Positions 1 through 9,150 of a stretch of DNA of 64,000 bases are shown here, piece after piece. The notes under the pieces were generated by a model. That model saw only the letters and a program-made list of their open reading frames with translations. It was not told the origin of the DNA and made no database searches. Source of the stretch: Salinilacihabitans rarus (GTDB lineage: Archaea; Halobacteriota; Halobacteria; Halobacteriales; Natrialbaceae); assembly GCF_024296665.1 (NCBI RefSeq), contig NZ_CP100762.1, positions 1,612,001 through 1,676,000 on the forward strand. Direction: 5' to 3'. A program made the position numbers and the translations under genes. How positions within the stretch are numbered: the first letter of the stretch is position 1; each line of letters opens with the position of its first letter.

Positions 1-83
1 AGTTGTTCTACCCCGAGGCGCTCTCCGAGGATCCGAAGTTCCAGCAGTACGTCCCCGAGGGCTGGTCGAGCGACGAGGGGTGA
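1..83 (+). CDS. tupA: Tungstate ABC transporter substrate-binding protein, C-terminal fragment
   Basis: Only the last 26 codons are inside the window; they read [16 protein letters not shown] and end ...WSSDEG before a TGA at 81-83. The fragment is too short to assign by itself. It is called a solute-binding protein because it lies directly upstream, on the same strand, of a permease and an ATPase of the tungstate/molybdate class. It should be a lipoprotein that captures oxyanion outside the cell. The specificity (tungstate, molybdate or sulfate) is inferred from the neighbours. Confidence 0.55.
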   Translation, partial: LFYPEALSEDPKFQQYVPEGWSSDEG

Positions 84-90
84 TCGGGCC

Positions 91-837
91 GTGTCCGCGA
101 CCCTCGACGCGGCCGCGCTCGTCGCCCTCGCCGACGCGGCACACGCGCCGCTGTTCGTCGAGTTCCCGTACGGCAGCGAGTACGTCACGAGCATCGTGCG
201 GGTCTCGCTGTACGTCAGCCTCGTCGCCGTCGGCCTGAGCACGCTCGTCGGGGTGCCGGTCGCGCTCGTCGTCGGCGTCGGGGAGTTTCGCGGCAAGCAC
301 CTGCTGACGTCGATCGTCACGACCGGAATGGGCTTTCCGAGCGTCGTCGTCGGTCTGGTCGTGCTGCTCGCGCTCTCGAACGAGGGGCCGTTCGGCCCGC
401 TCGAACTCCTCTACACCCCCGAGGCGATGATCGTCTCCCAGTTCGTCCTCGCGACCCCGGTCGTCACCGGCGTCAGCCTCGCGGCGGTTTCGGGCGTCGA
501 GGGAACCGTCCGCGACGCCGCGTTCGCCCTCGGCGGCACCCGCCTCGACGTCGCGCTCGTGACGATCAAGGAGGCCCGCTACGGCATCGCGACGGCCGTG
601 CTCGCGGGCTTCGGCCGGGCGATCAGCGAGGTCGGCTCCGTCCTGATCGTCGGCGGCAACATCGTCAGCCCCGGGGGGACCTCGAAGACCCGGACGCTCA
701 CGACGGCGATCCAGCGCGAGGCCCGGCAGGGCCGGTTCGAGACGGCGCTGGTCCTGGGCGCGATTCTCGTCGTCCTGGTACTCGTCGTCAACGCCGTCGT
801 CGTCCGGTGGGGCGACGGGGGAGGGCGGTACGGATGA
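91..837 (+). CDS. tupB: Tungstate-type ABC transporter permease
   Basis: A 248-residue integral membrane protein with about five or six hydrophobic segments. The cytoplasmic coupling loop, with EAA-like spacing, lies near residues 145-185 ([20 protein letters not shown] ... [18 protein letters not shown]). The short length and the loop sequence fit the TupB/ModB permease family. The start is GTG, 7 bases after the upstream stop. The 3' end overlaps the next gene by ATGA, so translation is probably coupled. It forms the membrane channel of the tungstate importer. Molybdate specificity cannot be excluded from sequence. Confidence 0.85.
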   Translation: MSATLDAAALVALADAAHAPLFVEFPYGSEYVTSIVRVSLYVSLVAVGLSTLVGVPVALVVGVGEFRGKHLLTSIVTTGMGFPSVVVGLVVLLALSNEGPFGPLELLYTPEAMIVSQFVLATPVVTGVSLAAVSGVEGTVRDAAFALGGTRLDVALVTIKEARYGIATAVLAGFGRAISEVGSVLIVGGNIVSPGGTSKTRTLTTAIQREARQGRFETALVLGAILVVLVLVVNAVVVRWGDGGGRYG

Positions 838-1610
838 CGACCCGGACGGTCCGCGCCGTCGACGTCGGCCACGGCCACGGGAACGGCCGGCTCTTCGAGG
901 GCGTCTCGCTGGCGGTCGAACCCGGCGAGGTCGTCGCCGTCATCGGCCCCTCCGGCGTCGGCAAGACCACCCTGTTGCGCCTGCTCGCGCTGTTCGAGCC
1001 GCCCGAGGCGGGGACGGTCCGGTTCGACGGCGAGGACGTCTGGGCCGGCTCCGAACGCCGACGGCTCGCCTCCCGCCGCCGGATCGGGATGGTCTTCCAG
1101 GAGGCCAGCCTCTTCGACGCGAGCGTCCGCCGGAACGTCGAGTACGGCCTCCGGGTCCGCGAGCGCTGGCCCGAACGGCTCCGCCGGGCCGCCGCGGACC
1201 TCCTCGGGCGGTCGAACGGCGCCCGCCCCGCCCGGGAGGCGCTCGACGTCGTCGGCCTCGCGGACGAACTCGACCGCGACGCGGCCTCCCTCTCCGGCGG
1301 CGAGGCCCAGCGGGTCGCGTTCGCGCGGGCGGTGGCCTACGACCCGGACGTGCTGTTGCTCGACGAACCCACCTCGGATCTGGACCCGCGGAACACGGCG
1401 ATCATCGAGGACGCCGTCCGCGAGGCGAGCGCCCGCGGCATCGGCGTCGCCGTCGCCACCCACGACATGAACCAGGCCGAGCGGATCGCCGACCGCGTCG
1501 CGCTCCTGCTCGACGGCCGCATCGTCGAGGTCGGCCCCGCCGACGCCGTCTTCGAGGACCCGCGCGACGAACGCACCCGGAAGTTTATCGACGGGGAGTT
1601 GGTATACTGA
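834..1610 (+). CDS. tupC: Tungstate-type ABC transporter ATP-binding protein
   Basis: An ABC ATPase of 258 residues. Visible motifs are Walker [11 protein letters not shown]-loop FQEASLF, signature LSGGEAQR, Walker [13 protein letters not shown] and the switch histidine in [15 protein letters not shown]. The ATG at 834 overlaps the tupB stop (ATGA), which decides the start over an in-frame GTG further upstream. It lacks the extra C-terminal TOBE domain of ModC. A TOBE domain sits instead in the next gene, the likely regulator. It energises tungstate uptake at the cytoplasmic face. Confidence 0.88.
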   Translation: MTTRTVRAVDVGHGHGNGRLFEGVSLAVEPGEVVAVIGPSGVGKTTLLRLLALFEPPEAGTVRFDGEDVWAGSERRRLASRRRIGMVFQEASLFDASVRRNVEYGLRVRERWPERLRRAAADLLGRSNGARPAREALDVVGLADELDRDAASLSGGEAQRVAFARAVAYDPDVLLLDEPTSDLDPRNTAIIEDAVREASARGIGVAVATHDMNQAERIADRVALLLDGRIVEVGPADAVFEDPRDERTRKFIDGELVY

Positions 1611-1650
1611 TGCGACGAGAACCGGGACGGGCTTTCCCGTCCGACCCGCC

Positions 1651-2391
1651 ATGACAGTGGAGAAGGGCTTTCGGACCGAGCTATCGGTCGACGGCGTCAC
1701 CATCGACCGGCGGGACGTCGAGATGCTGGAGGCGATCGACCGCCACGGCTCGATGCACGCCGCCGCCGAGGAACTCGGCCGGTCGTACGCCCGCCTCCAG
1801 CGGCGGATCGTCGAGATCGAGGAGGCCGTCGGGCCGGTCACCGAGCGCCGCCGCGGCGGCAGCGGCGGCGGCGGGACCGAGCTCACCTCCGCGGCCGATC
1901 GGCTGCTGCGGCGGTTCAGCCGCCACCGGGCCGAACTCGACGGGGTCGCGACGGTCACCGAGTCGGTCCTCCCCGGGCGCGTCCGGGAGCGCGACGGCGA
2001 ACTCGCGACCGTCGACACGCCCGCGGGACCGGTGCTGGCGCTGGTGCCCGCGGGGGCGACCGCGGTCGAGGTCAGCGTCCGCTCGGACGCGGTCGTCCTC
2101 TCAGATCCCGCCGAGACGCCCGCGGAGGCGGGGACGAGCCTCCGCAACCGGTTCGAGGGCGTCGTGAGCGCGGTCGACGCCGGCGACGCGGTCGCTCGCG
2201 TCGGGATCGAACTGGACGGTGCCGGTGGCGATGGGCGAGACGACGACGGTGCCGCCGACGCGGACGCCGTCGAACTGGAGGCGCTGGTCACGACGCGAAG
2301 CCGGGAGACGCTCGCGCTCGACCCCGGCCGGCGGGTCGTCGCGTCGTTCAAGGCGACGGCCGCGCGGGCGATCGCCGTCGAGGACGGCTAG
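1651..2391 (+). CDS. ModE-like regulator, LysR-type HTH plus TOBE domain
   Basis: A protein of 246 residues. Residues about 20-95 form a ModE/LysR-type winged helix (DVEMLEAIDRHGSMHAAAEE, then a basic recognition segment SYARLQRRIVEIE). A Gly/Arg-rich turn follows. The C-terminal half (about 160-245) resembles a TOBE oxyanion-binding fold (SLRNRFEGVVSAVDAGDAVA, LEALVTTRSRETLALDPGRR), with a Gly/Asp-rich insertion near 190-205. It lies 40 bp after tupC on the same strand, so it probably senses tungstate or molybdate and controls the transporter operon. Binding of metal is inferred. The 3' end overlaps the convergent agmatinase gene by four bases. Confidence 0.8.
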   Translation: MTVEKGFRTELSVDGVTIDRRDVEMLEAIDRHGSMHAAAEELGRSYARLQRRIVEIEEAVGPVTERRRGGSGGGGTELTSAADRLLRRFSRHRAELDGVATVTESVLPGRVRERDGELATVDTPAGPVLALVPAGATAVEVSVRSDAVVLSDPAETPAEAGTSLRNRFEGVVSAVDAGDAVARVGIELDGAGGDGRDDDGAADADAVELEALVTTRSRETLALDPGRRVVASFKATAARAIAVEDG

Positions 2392-3278
2392 TCGTCGACG
2401 TCGATCGCGTTCGCGTTCGCGTTCGCGTTCGCGTCCGCGTGCGAGAAGACGAATTCGCGCAGCAACTTCCCCGCGAGCGCCGCGGCCTGCCCGTCGTCGC
2501 GGTCGTTGACCTCGACGACGTCGAAGCCGGTCGCGTGGGGCGCGACCGTACGGACGACGTCGCGGGTCTCGCGTGGGTGCAGGCCGAACGGCTCCATCGT
2601 CCCGGTGCCGGGCGCGTACGCCGGGTCGACGCCGTCGACGTCGACGCTGAGGTAGACCTCGCGGCCGTCGAGGCGGTCGCCGAACTCGAACGCGGCGACG
2701 TCCGCGGGCGGGACGACGGTCACGTCGTCGGCCGCGGCGCGCTCCCACTCCGCCTCGCTGCCGGTCCGGGCGCCGAGGACGATCGCCTCCTCGACGCCCG
2801 CGTCCTCGTCTTCGAGGATGCGCCGCGTCACGCAGGCGTGGCTGAGCGGGTTGCCGTCGTACGCCTCGCGCAGGTCGAGGTGGGCGTCCAGACAGACGAA
2901 GACGTCGGGTTCGACGGCCCGGGCGCCGGCCAGCGAGACCGTGTGCTCGCCGCCGAGCGCGAGCGGCACCGCCCCGTCCCGGACGACGTCCCGGAGGGAC
3001 CCTTCGAGCCACTCGAGGTACTCCGGGACGTCGTCCCACGCGCGGACGTCGCCGGCGTCGGCGACGCCGAGGTCGGTGAATCGCCGGCCCGTCCGGTGGT
3101 CGTAGTCGTCGTAGGTCTCCGCAAACGTTCGGATGCGACGGGGACCGAAGCGGGTCCCCGGCTGAAAGGTCGTCGAGGCGTCCAGGGGCGCACCGACGAC
3201 CACGAAGTTCGCGTCGCCGCGGTCCGTTCCGGCCGTGGCGGTCTCGTCCTCGCGGTAGGCGGTCGCCCCGGGGAACAT
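2388..3278 (-). CDS. speB: Agmatinase (arginase/ureohydrolase family)
   Basis: A ureohydrolase of 296 residues with the family's binuclear manganese motifs: GGEHTVSL, CLDAHLDLR and SVDVDGVDPAYAPGTGT. The ATG at 3278 overlaps the eIF5A stop (ATGA), so the two genes are translationally coupled. In haloarchaea this pairing is known: an agmatine-based route makes deoxyhypusine on eIF5A and the linked SpeB homologue removes the guanidino group as urea. The C-terminal tail contains an Ala-Asn/Asp repeat (HADANANANANA) encoded by a hexanucleotide tandem repeat. The function as eIF5A-agmatinase is inferred from linkage; the enzyme family is clear. Confidence 0.9.
   Translation of the reverse strand: MFPGATAYREDETATAGTDRGDANFVVVGAPLDASTTFQPGTRFGPRRIRTFAETYDDYDHRTGRRFTDLGVADAGDVRAWDDVPEYLEWLEGSLRDVVRDGAVPLALGGEHTVSLAGARAVEPDVFVCLDAHLDLREAYDGNPLSHACVTRRILEDEDAGVEEAIVLGARTGSEAEWERAAADDVTVVPPADVAAFEFGDRLDGREVYLSVDVDGVDPAYAPGTGTMEPFGLHPRETRDVVRTVAPHATGFDVVEVNDRDDGQAAALAGKLLREFVFSHADANANANANAIDVDD
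2407..2442. repeat. Hexanucleotide tandem repeat inside the agmatinase gene
   Basis: On the plus strand GCGTTC occurs four times in tandem (2407-2430), followed by the variants GCGTCC and GCGTGC. The repeat keeps the agmatinase reading frame and encodes the alternating Ala-Asn/Asp tail. It is a likely slippage site. Length changes in units of six would add or remove two residues without a frameshift. Confidence 0.85.
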
Positions 3279-3652
3279 CAGACGATCTTCCGCTGGCCTT
3301 CCATCTCGAGGTACTCTATGTTGTCGTCGGGCGAGACGTCGATGTCGTCGGGGATGCGCATGGTGATCGTCTCGTAGGTCTCGAGGTCCATGACCTGCAT
3401 GTCGTCGCCGTCGACGGAGACGACCTGTCCCTGCTTGCGTTCGATGATCGGGACCCAGATCTTCGCGTCGACCGGCTGGGAGAGCGAGCGCTTCTTGTCG
3501 TCGAAGACGCCGCGGGCCTCGATGCGGGCCTTGGCGCTGCCGTGCTTGCCCGGTTTCGCCGTCGAGTAGGAGTTGATCTTGCACGCCGCGTCGTCGATTA
3601 CGACGTAGCCGCCTTCCTGGAGGTCGCGAACTTCTTTCTGCTGTTTCGCCAT
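3278..3652 (-). CDS. eif5A: Translation initiation/elongation factor 5A
   Basis: A 124-residue protein with the archaeal/eukaryotic IF5A two-domain layout. The N-terminal SH3-like domain carries the modification loop [11 protein letters not shown], with K36 as the deoxyhypusine/hypusine site. The C-terminal OB fold follows ([20 protein letters not shown] and a second strand set with [12 protein letters not shown]-like text). It rescues ribosomes stalled on difficult motifs such as polyproline. The gene is immediately upstream of, and overlaps, the agmatinase gene. The upstream region (3653-3700) is the likely promoter of the pair. Confidence 0.97.
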   Translation of the reverse strand: MAKQQKEVRDLQEGGYVVIDDAACKINSYSTAKPGKHGSAKARIEARGVFDDKKRSLSQPVDAKIWVPIIERKQGQVVSVDGDDMQVMDLETYETITMRIPDDIDVSPDDNIEYLEMEGQRKIV

Positions 3653-3796
3653 AGGGGCCGGTAAACAACCGAGCGGTATAAACGGTTTGAAACCGACCGC
3701 CGCCGGGTGTCCCGCTCTCTCACCGCGTTCGAGGCGGTTCGCCGTTCCCGCGAGGGCGCGGGGTTCGGGAGCGGTTCGACCGGAGCGGCCGCGGGG

Positions 3797-4894
3797 TCAC
3801 TCCAGCACGCGCCCGACCCGTTCGAGTCCCTCCTCCAGTTCCTCGGTCGGGAGGCCGAACCCGATCCGGAAGTACTCCTCGTAGCCGAAGCACTCGCCGG
3901 GCGCGAGGACGACGCTCTCGGCCTCGACGACCGTCCGGCAGAACTCGCGGCCGGTCTCGAAGCCGTCGGGAACCGTCACGAAGCCGTTGACGCCGACGGG
4001 GTCGTGCCACGTCAGGCCGTGTTCGTCGAGGAACTCGCGTACCCGCTCGCGGTGGTCGGCGACGAGGGCGCGGTTCTCGGCGAGGATCTCGTCTTCCTGC
4101 TCTTCGAGGGCCTGCGCGGCGACGTGCTGGCCGAACAGCGGCGGCGAGATGGTCGTGTAGTCCTTCCAGTTCCACGCCTCGTCGACCACCTCGCGGTCGC
4201 CGACGAGCCAGCCGAACCGCGCCCCGGCGAGGCCGTAGGACTTCGTCACGCTCGTCGTCGACAGTCCGTGCGGGCCGAGGCTCGCGACCGGCGGGAGGGG
4301 CTCTTCCGCGAGCAGGCGGTAGACCTCGTCGCAGAGCAGGTAGGCGTCGTTGTCCGCGGCGAGGTCGTACAGCGCCTCGACCGTCTCGATCGGGTGGTAC
4401 CGTCCGGTCGGATTGTTCGGGTTGTTGAACACGATCACGCGCGTCTCCGGCCGGATCGCGTCGGCGACGGCGTCGACGTCGAGTTCCCACTCGGGCGGGT
4501 CGAGCGGGACGCGGGTCACCTCGCCGACCGCGTCGGGGACGGCGTGTAGCGCCTGATAGGTGGGCGTGACGGCGACGGCGTGTGCGTTCCGCCCCGCCGA
4601 ACGGGACGACGAGGCGCCGTCGCCGTCCCCCAGCAGCGAGAGGAACGCGAGGAAGTTCGCCTCCTGGGCGCCACACGTAAAGAGCACCTCGTCGGCCTCG
4701 CGGCCGTACCGCTCGCCGACGGCCGCCCGGAGGTCGGGGTCGCCGTTGGTCGGGATCACGTAGCCGAGGTCGCCGGGGTCGGTGTCGAACCGGCTCGCGG
4801 GGAGACTCCGGATGCCGCTCTCGGCGAGCATGAGGTCCGCCTCGTGTTCGTACTCCGCGAACCAGCGTTCGAGGGCGAATGGCTCGATCTGCAT
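3797..4894 (-). CDS. Fold-type I PLP-dependent aminotransferase
   Basis: A 365-residue class I/II aminotransferase. It shows NNPNNPTG (157-164), the PLP-ring aspartate in CDEVYR (189), and the Schiff-base lysine in SVTKSYGLAG (K218). The C-terminal arginine region is FRIGFGLPTEELEEGL. Residues about 90-104 are a low-complexity Gly/Ser/Asp insertion between the first helices, absent from typical relatives. The substrate is not evident; capreomycidine-synthase-like and aspartate/aromatic aminotransferase-like annotations are both common for this group. It stands alone with its own promoter region, and the next gene on the strand starts over 60 bp away. Confidence 0.85.
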   Translation of the reverse strand: MQIEPFALERWFAEYEHEADLMLAESGIRSLPASRFDTDPGDLGYVIPTNGDPDLRAAVGERYGREADEVLFTCGAQEANFLAFLSLLGDGDGASSSRSAGRNAHAVAVTPTYQALHAVPDAVGEVTRVPLDPPEWELDVDAVADAIRPETRVIVFNNPNNPTGRYHPIETVEALYDLAADNDAYLLCDEVYRLLAEEPLPPVASLGPHGLSTTSVTKSYGLAGARFGWLVGDREVVDEAWNWKDYTTISPPLFGQHVAAQALEEQEDEILAENRALVADHRERVREFLDEHGLTWHDPVGVNGFVTVPDGFETGREFCRTVVEAESVVLAPGECFGYEEYFRIGFGLPTEELEEGLERVGRVLE

Positions 4895-4955
4895 ACGCGG
4901 CCGTTGGCGGGCCCGGGAGAAATACCCGCGGGCGCCGGCAGGGAACCGGCGCCCG

Positions 4956-6020
4956 TTACCACCGAAAGCCGGTCGACTCCGCTGGCGGGTCGAGCGGGGG
5001 CCGGGGCAGTCCGTCCCCGAGTTCGGGGTCGTTGTACCGCCGCGGCGCGACGTCGTTCGGCCCGTCGGGGTAGAAAAGCGACGCGAGCGCCTGGATCTGT
5101 CCCCGGCCGACGCCGAGTTCGAACTGGCCGCCGCCGTACAGCCGGATGCCCCGCTCCCGGCAGTAGTCGAGCGTCTCGAACAGCGATTCGACCGAGCCGA
5201 ACCGCGAGGGCTTGATATTGAGCCACGACGGCTCCCACGGCAGGGCCTCGACGTCGTCGACGCCGTGGATCGGCGCGTCCCAGGAGACCCGCTCGCGGAC
5301 GGCGGGGTCGTCGAACAGGTTCCGCGTCCCGTCCTCCAGCGCGGGGTCCTCGATCACCGCGTCGGGGAACCCGTCGAGCACGAGTCGGTACAGGTCGGCG
5401 TCGGCCGCCACGTCGACCTCGGTGCCGTGGTACTGCCCTTTCAGGTCGAGGATGCGAACCGCGTCGGTCGCCGCGAGGGCCGCGACCAGCGCGTCGTCCC
5501 ACTCGGGGGTCGGGTCGAGTTTGAACTCGAGGCCGGGGACCGCCGCGCGCAGGTCGTCGACGCGGTCGGTCGTCGGCGGTTCGCCCAGTCGGGTGCTCGC
5601 GACGAACCGGACGGGATCGTACGCGCGGTCGAGCGCGCTCGCGAGGTCGGTCCCCGCCTGCCGGAGCGCGAGGTCGAGCGCCGCGCTCTCAAGCCCCCAG
5701 CGCCGGTAGTTCCGGAAGACCTCCCGGTCGGGGGCGCCGGCCGGGAAGAGATCGACCGAGCCGAGGTGTGCCGAGAACGAGTCCAGCGTGTACTCGCCGG
5801 TCAGGTCCGGGAGACCGGTCTCCGCCAGCGCGTCGTGGTCGTCGGCCTCGTAGGTGACGTCCTCGCCGCGGCCGGTCGCCGGGTCGCCGTCGGGCCCCGG
5901 CCCCGTCAGCGAGAACTCGGTCGTCACGCGCGTGAAGTCACTCGACGTCTCGCGTTCGAGTCGCTCCGTGGCCGCGTCGTCGATCGTCACTGACAGGGCG
6001 GCCAGCCGGTCGTACTCCAT
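4956..6020 (-). CDS. Enolase-superfamily protein (muconate-cycloisomerase-like)
   Basis: A 354-residue protein with an N-terminal capping region and a C-terminal (beta/alpha)-barrel. Enolase-superfamily features are an Asp at strand three (RILDLKGQYHG), a Glu at strand four (AVIEDPALEDG), and a late lysine (WLNIKPSRFGS) followed by GGGQFELGVGRGQIQALASL. It differs from standard o-succinylbenzoate or dipeptide epimerase sequences, so the reaction is unknown. Close relatives in haloarchaea are mostly annotated only as enolase-like. It is flanked by a separate aminotransferase gene and a UbiB-like gene on the same strand, with no clear pathway link. Confidence 0.65.
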   Translation of the reverse strand: MEYDRLAALSVTIDDAATERLERETSSDFTRVTTEFSLTGPGPDGDPATGRGEDVTYEADDHDALAETGLPDLTGEYTLDSFSAHLGSVDLFPAGAPDREVFRNYRRWGLESAALDLALRQAGTDLASALDRAYDPVRFVASTRLGEPPTTDRVDDLRAAVPGLEFKLDPTPEWDDALVAALAATDAVRILDLKGQYHGTEVDVAADADLYRLVLDGFPDAVIEDPALEDGTRNLFDDPAVRERVSWDAPIHGVDDVEALPWEPSWLNIKPSRFGSVESLFETLDYCRERGIRLYGGGQFELGVGRGQIQALASLFYPDGPNDVAPRRYNDPELGDGLPRPPLDPPAESTGFRW

Positions 6021-6069
6021 GGGGAGTGTGAACGGGCGCCAGCGGAAAAGGAGCGTCGTCTCGCTCGGT

Positions 6070-7590
6070 TCACTCCTCGCGTCGCCGCCGTTTGAGGTTC
6101 TGGCGGGTGAACTGCGGCGTCGCGCGGATGCCCCGGCGGCCCCGCTTGAACGAGCGGTAGAGGACGACGATCAGCAGCAGCGACAGCGCGCCGGAGACGA
6201 TCACGGCGAGGTCGGGGCCGCGGAACGCGTAGATGATCGCCGTCGAGATCAGCCCGACCGAGAGCAACAGCCCGTAGATGAGCCGCTTCGCGAGGCGGTC
6301 GAACACCCGGTTGGGATCTTCGAGTTCGATCTGGACCGTGAGGTCCTCGCGGTCGATCCGGTCGAGGGTGCGCTCGACCTTCGGGGGGACGCGCACGATC
6401 GACTCGGTCGACCGGCGCAGTTCGTCGCCGGTCTCGCGGACGTACTGGCGGACGGTCTCCTCGCGGTAGCCCTGTTCGGTGAGATACTCCGTCGCGGTCG
6501 CGATGAAGTCGAACTCCGGATCGAGCGTCACGCAGACCCCCTCGACGACGGTCGCCACCCGGAGGACGAGCGCGAGGTTCTTCGGCAGGCGGAACGGAAA
6601 CTCGTAGATCGAGTCCTCGATCTGGCCGACGATCTGCTGGACGCGGTACTGCTCGATGTCCTGACCGCGGGCGTTCTGGATCGCCAGTTCCATCACGTCG
6701 GCCATCACCGCGCGGTCGGCCTCCGGGCTGAGGGTACCGATCTCGATCAGCGCGTCGAGGATGGCGTCGATGTCCTGGTTCGCGACGGCGACGTAGAAGT
6801 CGACGATCTTCTCCTGGACGAACGCGTCGACCCGCCCGGACATCCCGAAGTCGTAGAAGATGATCTCGCCGTCGTCGGTCACCGAGAGGTTGCCCGGGTG
6901 CGGGTCGGCGTGGAACACCCCGTCGTCGATGATCATCTGCAGGTACGACCGTTCGAGGTTCTCCGCGATCCGGTTGCGGTCGATCCCCTTCGCTTCGAGT
7001 TCGTCGACGCGGGTGATCTTCGTCCCCGCGATGTACTCCATCGTGAGCACGCGCGGCCCGGAGTGGCTCTCGACGACGGCGGGGATGACGAACCGGTCGT
7101 CGCCGTCGAAGTTCCCGCGGATCTCGGTGAGCATGGTCGCCTCGCGCTCGTAGTCCATCTCCTCGCGGATCGTCCGGGCGAACTCGCCGGCCAGGTTCTC
7201 GAGCGAGAACGCCCGCGACTCGTCGACGAACCGCATCAGGATCGGCATCGACCACCTGATCACCCGCAGGTCGGCCTCGACGAGCGGTTCGATCCCCGGT
7301 CGGCGGACCTTCACCGCGACCTCGCGGTCGCCGGTCCGGGCCCGGTAGACCTGCCCGAGGCTCGCGCCGCTGATCGCGTCGGTGTCGAACTCGTCGAAGT
7401 GTTCCTCGACGGGCCCGAGTTCGTCCTCGATCACGGCCTTCGCGTCGGCCCAGTCGGCCGGGGGCACCTCGTCTTGCAGCGCCGAGAGGACGTCGATGTA
7501 CTCCGGGGGCAGGACGTCCGGGCGCGTCGACAGCAACTGGCCGAGTTTGATGAACGTCGGCCCCAGCGTCAGCAGCGAGTCGAGCAGCAC
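6070..7590 (-). CDS. ABC1/UbiB (AarF) family atypical kinase
   Basis: At least 506 residues. Family marks are KxGQ near the N-terminus (TFIKLGQLLSTRPD), the Ala-rich loop GASLGQVYRA, the lysine in VAVKVRRPG, and the catalytic HADPHPGN with FYDFGMSG. Two C-terminal membrane helices follow (residues about 425-485). UbiB proteins are membrane ATPases tied to isoprenoid quinone or lipid handling. The listed start is GTG 7590, but coding continues upstream in the same frame (LRAYRRF, then HFLPLLLAYARDRRRFLLFG) back to a TGA at 7749-7747, with no ATG, GTG or TTG there. A CTG start at 7740 or a one-base insertion near 7741 after a GTG at 7750 would explain this. Confidence 0.88.
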   Translation of the reverse strand: MLLDSLLTLGPTFIKLGQLLSTRPDVLPPEYIDVLSALQDEVPPADWADAKAVIEDELGPVEEHFDEFDTDAISGASLGQVYRARTGDREVAVKVRRPGIEPLVEADLRVIRWSMPILMRFVDESRAFSLENLAGEFARTIREEMDYEREATMLTEIRGNFDGDDRFVIPAVVESHSGPRVLTMEYIAGTKITRVDELEAKGIDRNRIAENLERSYLQMIIDDGVFHADPHPGNLSVTDDGEIIFYDFGMSGRVDAFVQEKIVDFYVAVANQDIDAILDALIEIGTLSPEADRAVMADVMELAIQNARGQDIEQYRVQQIVGQIEDSIYEFPFRLPKNLALVLRVATVVEGVCVTLDPEFDFIATATEYLTEQGYREETVRQYVRETGDELRRSTESIVRVPPKVERTLDRIDREDLTVQIELEDPNRVFDRLAKRLIYGLLLSVGLISTAIIYAFRGPDLAVIVSGALSLLLIVVLYRSFKRGRRGIRATPQFTRQNLKRRRREE

Positions 7591-7756
7591 CGTCGCGCGC
7601 CGGCGGTGGGTCTCGGGACCGACCCGCCGGCGGGAGCCGAACAGCAGGAACCGTCGCCTGTCGCGCGCGTACGCGAGCAGCAGCGGCAGGAAGTGCCACG
7701 CGACGACGACGAACCGTCTGTACGCGCGGAGGAGCGCCAGTCGTGGTCACCCCGCG

Positions 7757-8134
7757 TTAGGCGTCCTCGTCTTCGGTTTCGTCGTCGACGATGTCGATCG
7801 TGGTCTCGTCGGTCGCCTCGCGTTTTGGCAGGCGCAACTCGAGGACGCCGCGGTCGACCGCGGCCTCCGCGTCGCTCTCGGTCGCGTCGGCGGGCAAGGG
7901 GAGGTCGGCGTCGAAGAACAGCGACCGGTTCTCCTCTACGTACCGGAACCCGTCGGGGACGGCCTTCTCCCGGCGAGCCTCGATGGAGATGCGACCGTCC
8001 TCGACGACCACGTCGAGCGTATCGGCGGAGACGCCGGGGACGTCCAGTACGAGCAGGTACGCCTCCTCGCCCTCGAGCAGGTCGAAGAACGCGGCGTCCG
8101 AGAGGTCTCGCAACGCGTCGCGCAGCGCAGACAT
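7757..8134 (-). CDS. Hsp20/alpha-crystallin small heat shock protein
   Basis: A 125-residue protein. The alpha-crystallin domain covers about residues 20-105: strands AYLLVLDVPGV and RISIEARRE, and the conserved end GVLELRLPKRE. The C-terminal tail is acidic and lacks an obvious I-x-I anchor. Small heat shock proteins bind unfolding proteins without ATP. The gene ends just before the UbiB-like gene on the same strand (about a 10-20 base gap, depending on that start), so the two may be co-transcribed. Confidence 0.85.
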   Translation of the reverse strand: MSALRDALRDLSDAAFFDLLEGEEAYLLVLDVPGVSADTLDVVVEDGRISIEARREKAVPDGFRYVEENRSLFFDADLPLPADATESDAEAAVDRGVLELRLPKREATDETTIDIVDDETEDEDA

Positions 8135-8219
8135 AGCTATACGATTCGAACGGCGATACGAAAAAGGCCGCGGTCGCGGCGGGTTCCGACGGCCGCGCGA
8201 GCGGCGACGCCGCGGGGGC

Positions 8220-9056
8220 CTACAGGAGGACCAGCAACACGAAGCCGGCGGGGACCACGCCGAGTGCGAGCGCGCCCAGCCCGCGCGCCGCGACCCGCAG
8301 CGCCGTCCGCCGCTCGGAGGCGTCCGAGACGAGAAACGGCGGGCCGAACAGCCGGTGGCGGAGTCGTCCGGGAAGGCCCGCCTCGCGCGGCGGGTCGGCC
8401 GCGCCGATGACGGCGTTGACCTGACCGGACGCCCGGGCGGCGCTCGTGTCGAAGTGGGCGACGCCGAGGACGTGGGCCGTCTCGCCGACGTCGAGGCGCC
8501 GCTCGCGGTAGCGCCGGTCCCGTCCGGTGGCGAACTCCAGCGGGCCGATCCCGATCGACCGGTTCTCGTCCGGGACGTCCTCGTTCTCCCGGACGAACCG
8601 CGCGATCGGCTCCGGGGGCCGCTCGCCGCCGCGCACCCGGATCGCCCCCTCGCTCGAAAGCCGGAAGTCCGCCCCGGCGGGGTCGACCAGCGCGCTCCCG
8701 CTGCCGTCGTCGATCCGGAACGGAACCGCCGCCCGCCCCGAGTCGATCGTCTCCCACGTCGTACGCGTGGCGGCTCCGGTGCTCGTCGAACGCGTCTTCC
8801 GGCGCTTCTCCTCGACGGCGTACTCGTAGGCGACGCAGGCCGTCCCGGTGAACGGCGATTCGAGGGGCTCCCGGTCGGGTTCGACGGCCCCGCCGACCTC
8901 GACGGGGCCGCCCCGCGGGGTCTCCAGCACCGAGACCGGTTCGTTCGCGTAGATGCGGTAGGCGAGGCGGAGTTCGAACAGCCCCCACGCCGCGACCGCG
9001 ACGCCGCCGAGCGCCACGAGGCCGAACAGCAGGGGGACCAGAAGTTCGAGGGCCAT
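8220..9056 (-). CDS. GIDE-domain (MULAN/BAM-like) membrane protein
   Basis: A 278-residue protein. It has an N-terminal hydrophobic segment (residues about 5-27), an extended soluble middle, and a C-terminal hydrophobic segment (about 255-278). The middle includes TACVAYEYAVEEKRR and DETAHVLGVAHFD-like text, as in the BAM domain of GIDE/MULAN-type proteins, but there is no RING finger. The archaeal members have no established function. The ATG at 9056 is chosen because the hydrophobic segment begins right after it; longer forms add an Arg-rich, non-conserved stretch. It is divergent from moeA with about 95 bp between them. Confidence 0.7.
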   Translation of the reverse strand: MALELLVPLLFGLVALGGVAVAAWGLFELRLAYRIYANEPVSVLETPRGGPVEVGGAVEPDREPLESPFTGTACVAYEYAVEEKRRKTRSTSTGAATRTTWETIDSGRAAVPFRIDDGSGSALVDPAGADFRLSSEGAIRVRGGERPPEPIARFVRENEDVPDENRSIGIGPLEFATGRDRRYRERRLDVGETAHVLGVAHFDTSAARASGQVNAVIGAADPPREAGLPGRLRHRLFGPPFLVSDASERRTALRVAARGLGALALGVVPAGFVLLVLL

Positions 9057-9150
9057 GCACCGCCGATGCCGCTCGGCCGTCGAAAACCGCTCGGTTTCCC
9101 GCCGCCGTCGGCCCCGCACGCTTTTCACCTCCGCCCGCCCCACTTCGCGT

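Noticed and set aside
579-2351. A very long open frame on the minus strand across tupC and the ModE-like gene
   Set aside because: Arg/Ser/Pro-rich translation with no domain. It is the antisense shadow expected in GC-rich DNA, and the plus-strand genes have clear family motifs.
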